From contig JBBRWW010000058.1 of assembly GCA_038248955.1 (NCBI GenBank), positions 1-17,360 on the forward strand: a stretch of DNA of 17,360 nt. The letters run 5' to 3'. Positions 17,127 through 17,360 of the stretch are shown here, in pieces. Under the pieces are notes generated by a model. It did no database searches and had not been told where the DNA came from. It saw only the letters and a program-made list of their open reading frames with translations. The stretch comes from Lysobacter_K sp038248955 (lineage in GTDB: Bacteria; Pseudomonadota; Gammaproteobacteria; Xanthomonadales; Xanthomonadaceae). Positions within the stretch are counted from its first letter, which is position 1. Every line of letters begins with the position of its first letter. The translations under genes and the position numbers were made by a program.

Positions 17127-17360
17127 CTAACGACCTACCCAGGCGGGATGCTCCCTGAGCCGTTTGCGCTTGGCTTTGCCGGCGAGCGGGCGTGAAGCCG
17201 CGATTTCGAGGTGCGCTTTACCAGGGCGATTTCCCGTCGCGGAAGCGAGCAGCGCGACAAGTGCGGCGGCGATCACCGCGATCGAACCCGCGTCGCGGGC
17301 GCCGCGTTCGGCGCGGCATCCAAAGAAGCGCTGAACACGACCCGCCGCGGGCGCATTGCC
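17127..17360 (-). CDS. Possible C-terminal end of an unidentified gene cut by the right edge
   Basis: A minus-strand frame stays open from the right edge to a TAG at 17129-17127 (77 codons). It includes a hydrophobic run (GSIAVIAAALVALLASATG) and a basic end (GKAKRKRLREHPAWVGR). It ends just before the GntR operon promoter, as a neighbouring gene tail would. However, its third-position GC, about 70% by hand count, appears lower than that of the clear genes, no family is recognised, and open frames arise by chance in such DNA. The region may simply be intergenic. Confidence 0.25.
   Translation of the reverse strand, partial: GNAPAAGRVQRFFGCRAERGARDAGSIAVIAAALVALLASATGNRPGKAHLEIAASRPLAGKAKRKRLREHPAWVGR

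Overview
The window is GC-rich chromosomal DNA with strongly GC-ending codons. Its gene set fits a gammaproteobacterium of the Xanthomonadaceae/Lysobacteraceae (Lysobacter, Luteimonas or Xanthomonas-like): a sucA-sucB-lpd operon next to a LOG-family gene, an E. coli-type purB linked to a roxA/ycfD-type oxygenase, a GntR/YtrA-ABC operon, and inverted REP-like palindromes. The family is an inference from protein similarity; I cannot fix the genus. I see no tRNA, rRNA, CRISPR array, phage gene or insertion sequence.

Layout. Nearly everything is on the minus strand; only fumC is on the plus strand. Reading along the minus strand from the right edge: (a) a possible gene tail at the right edge (17127-17360, weak). 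(b) A four-gene operon, 17043-14401: small secreted or anchored protein, YtrA-type GntR regulator, ABC ATPase, ABC permease. The last three genes overlap by ATGA, and the operon is preceded by a good sigma70 promoter with a palindrome over its -10. (c) Two paralogous lipoproteins of DUF2884/YggN type (14252-13179 and 13017-12205); the first carries about four ankyrin repeats. (d) fumC on the plus strand (10813-12222), whose 3' end overlaps the second lipoprotein gene by 18 bp. (e) purB (10483-9107), then a VOC-fold protein, a RoxA-type JmjC/cupin oxygenase and a GNAT acetyltransferase with an extra C-terminal domain (9020-6455). The last three are joined by ATGA overlaps. (f) The 2-oxoglutarate dehydrogenase operon sucA-sucB-lpd (6206-420), with a TATAAT box upstream, an inverted pair of REP-like palindromes between sucB and lpd, and a textbook intrinsic terminator after lpd. 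(g) The 5' third of a LOG-family gene, cut by the left edge.

How the parts work together. SucA (E1), SucB (E2) and Lpd (E3) form the 2-oxoglutarate dehydrogenase complex, and FumC catalyses a later TCA step, so the window holds a concentration of TCA genes. PurB acts in purine synthesis and releases fumarate, which FumC hydrates. The divergent purB/fumC arrangement is therefore metabolically sensible. The YtrA-ABC operon looks like a self-regulated, envelope-stress-type export module.

Most of the window is ordinary core genome. The parts most worth a second look are the candidate YtrA operator, the small secreted protein opening that operon, the DUF2884 lipoprotein pair with fused ankyrin repeats, the GNAT fusion, and the BIME-like repeat inside the odh operon. 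I did not find convincing evidence of a wholly new system.
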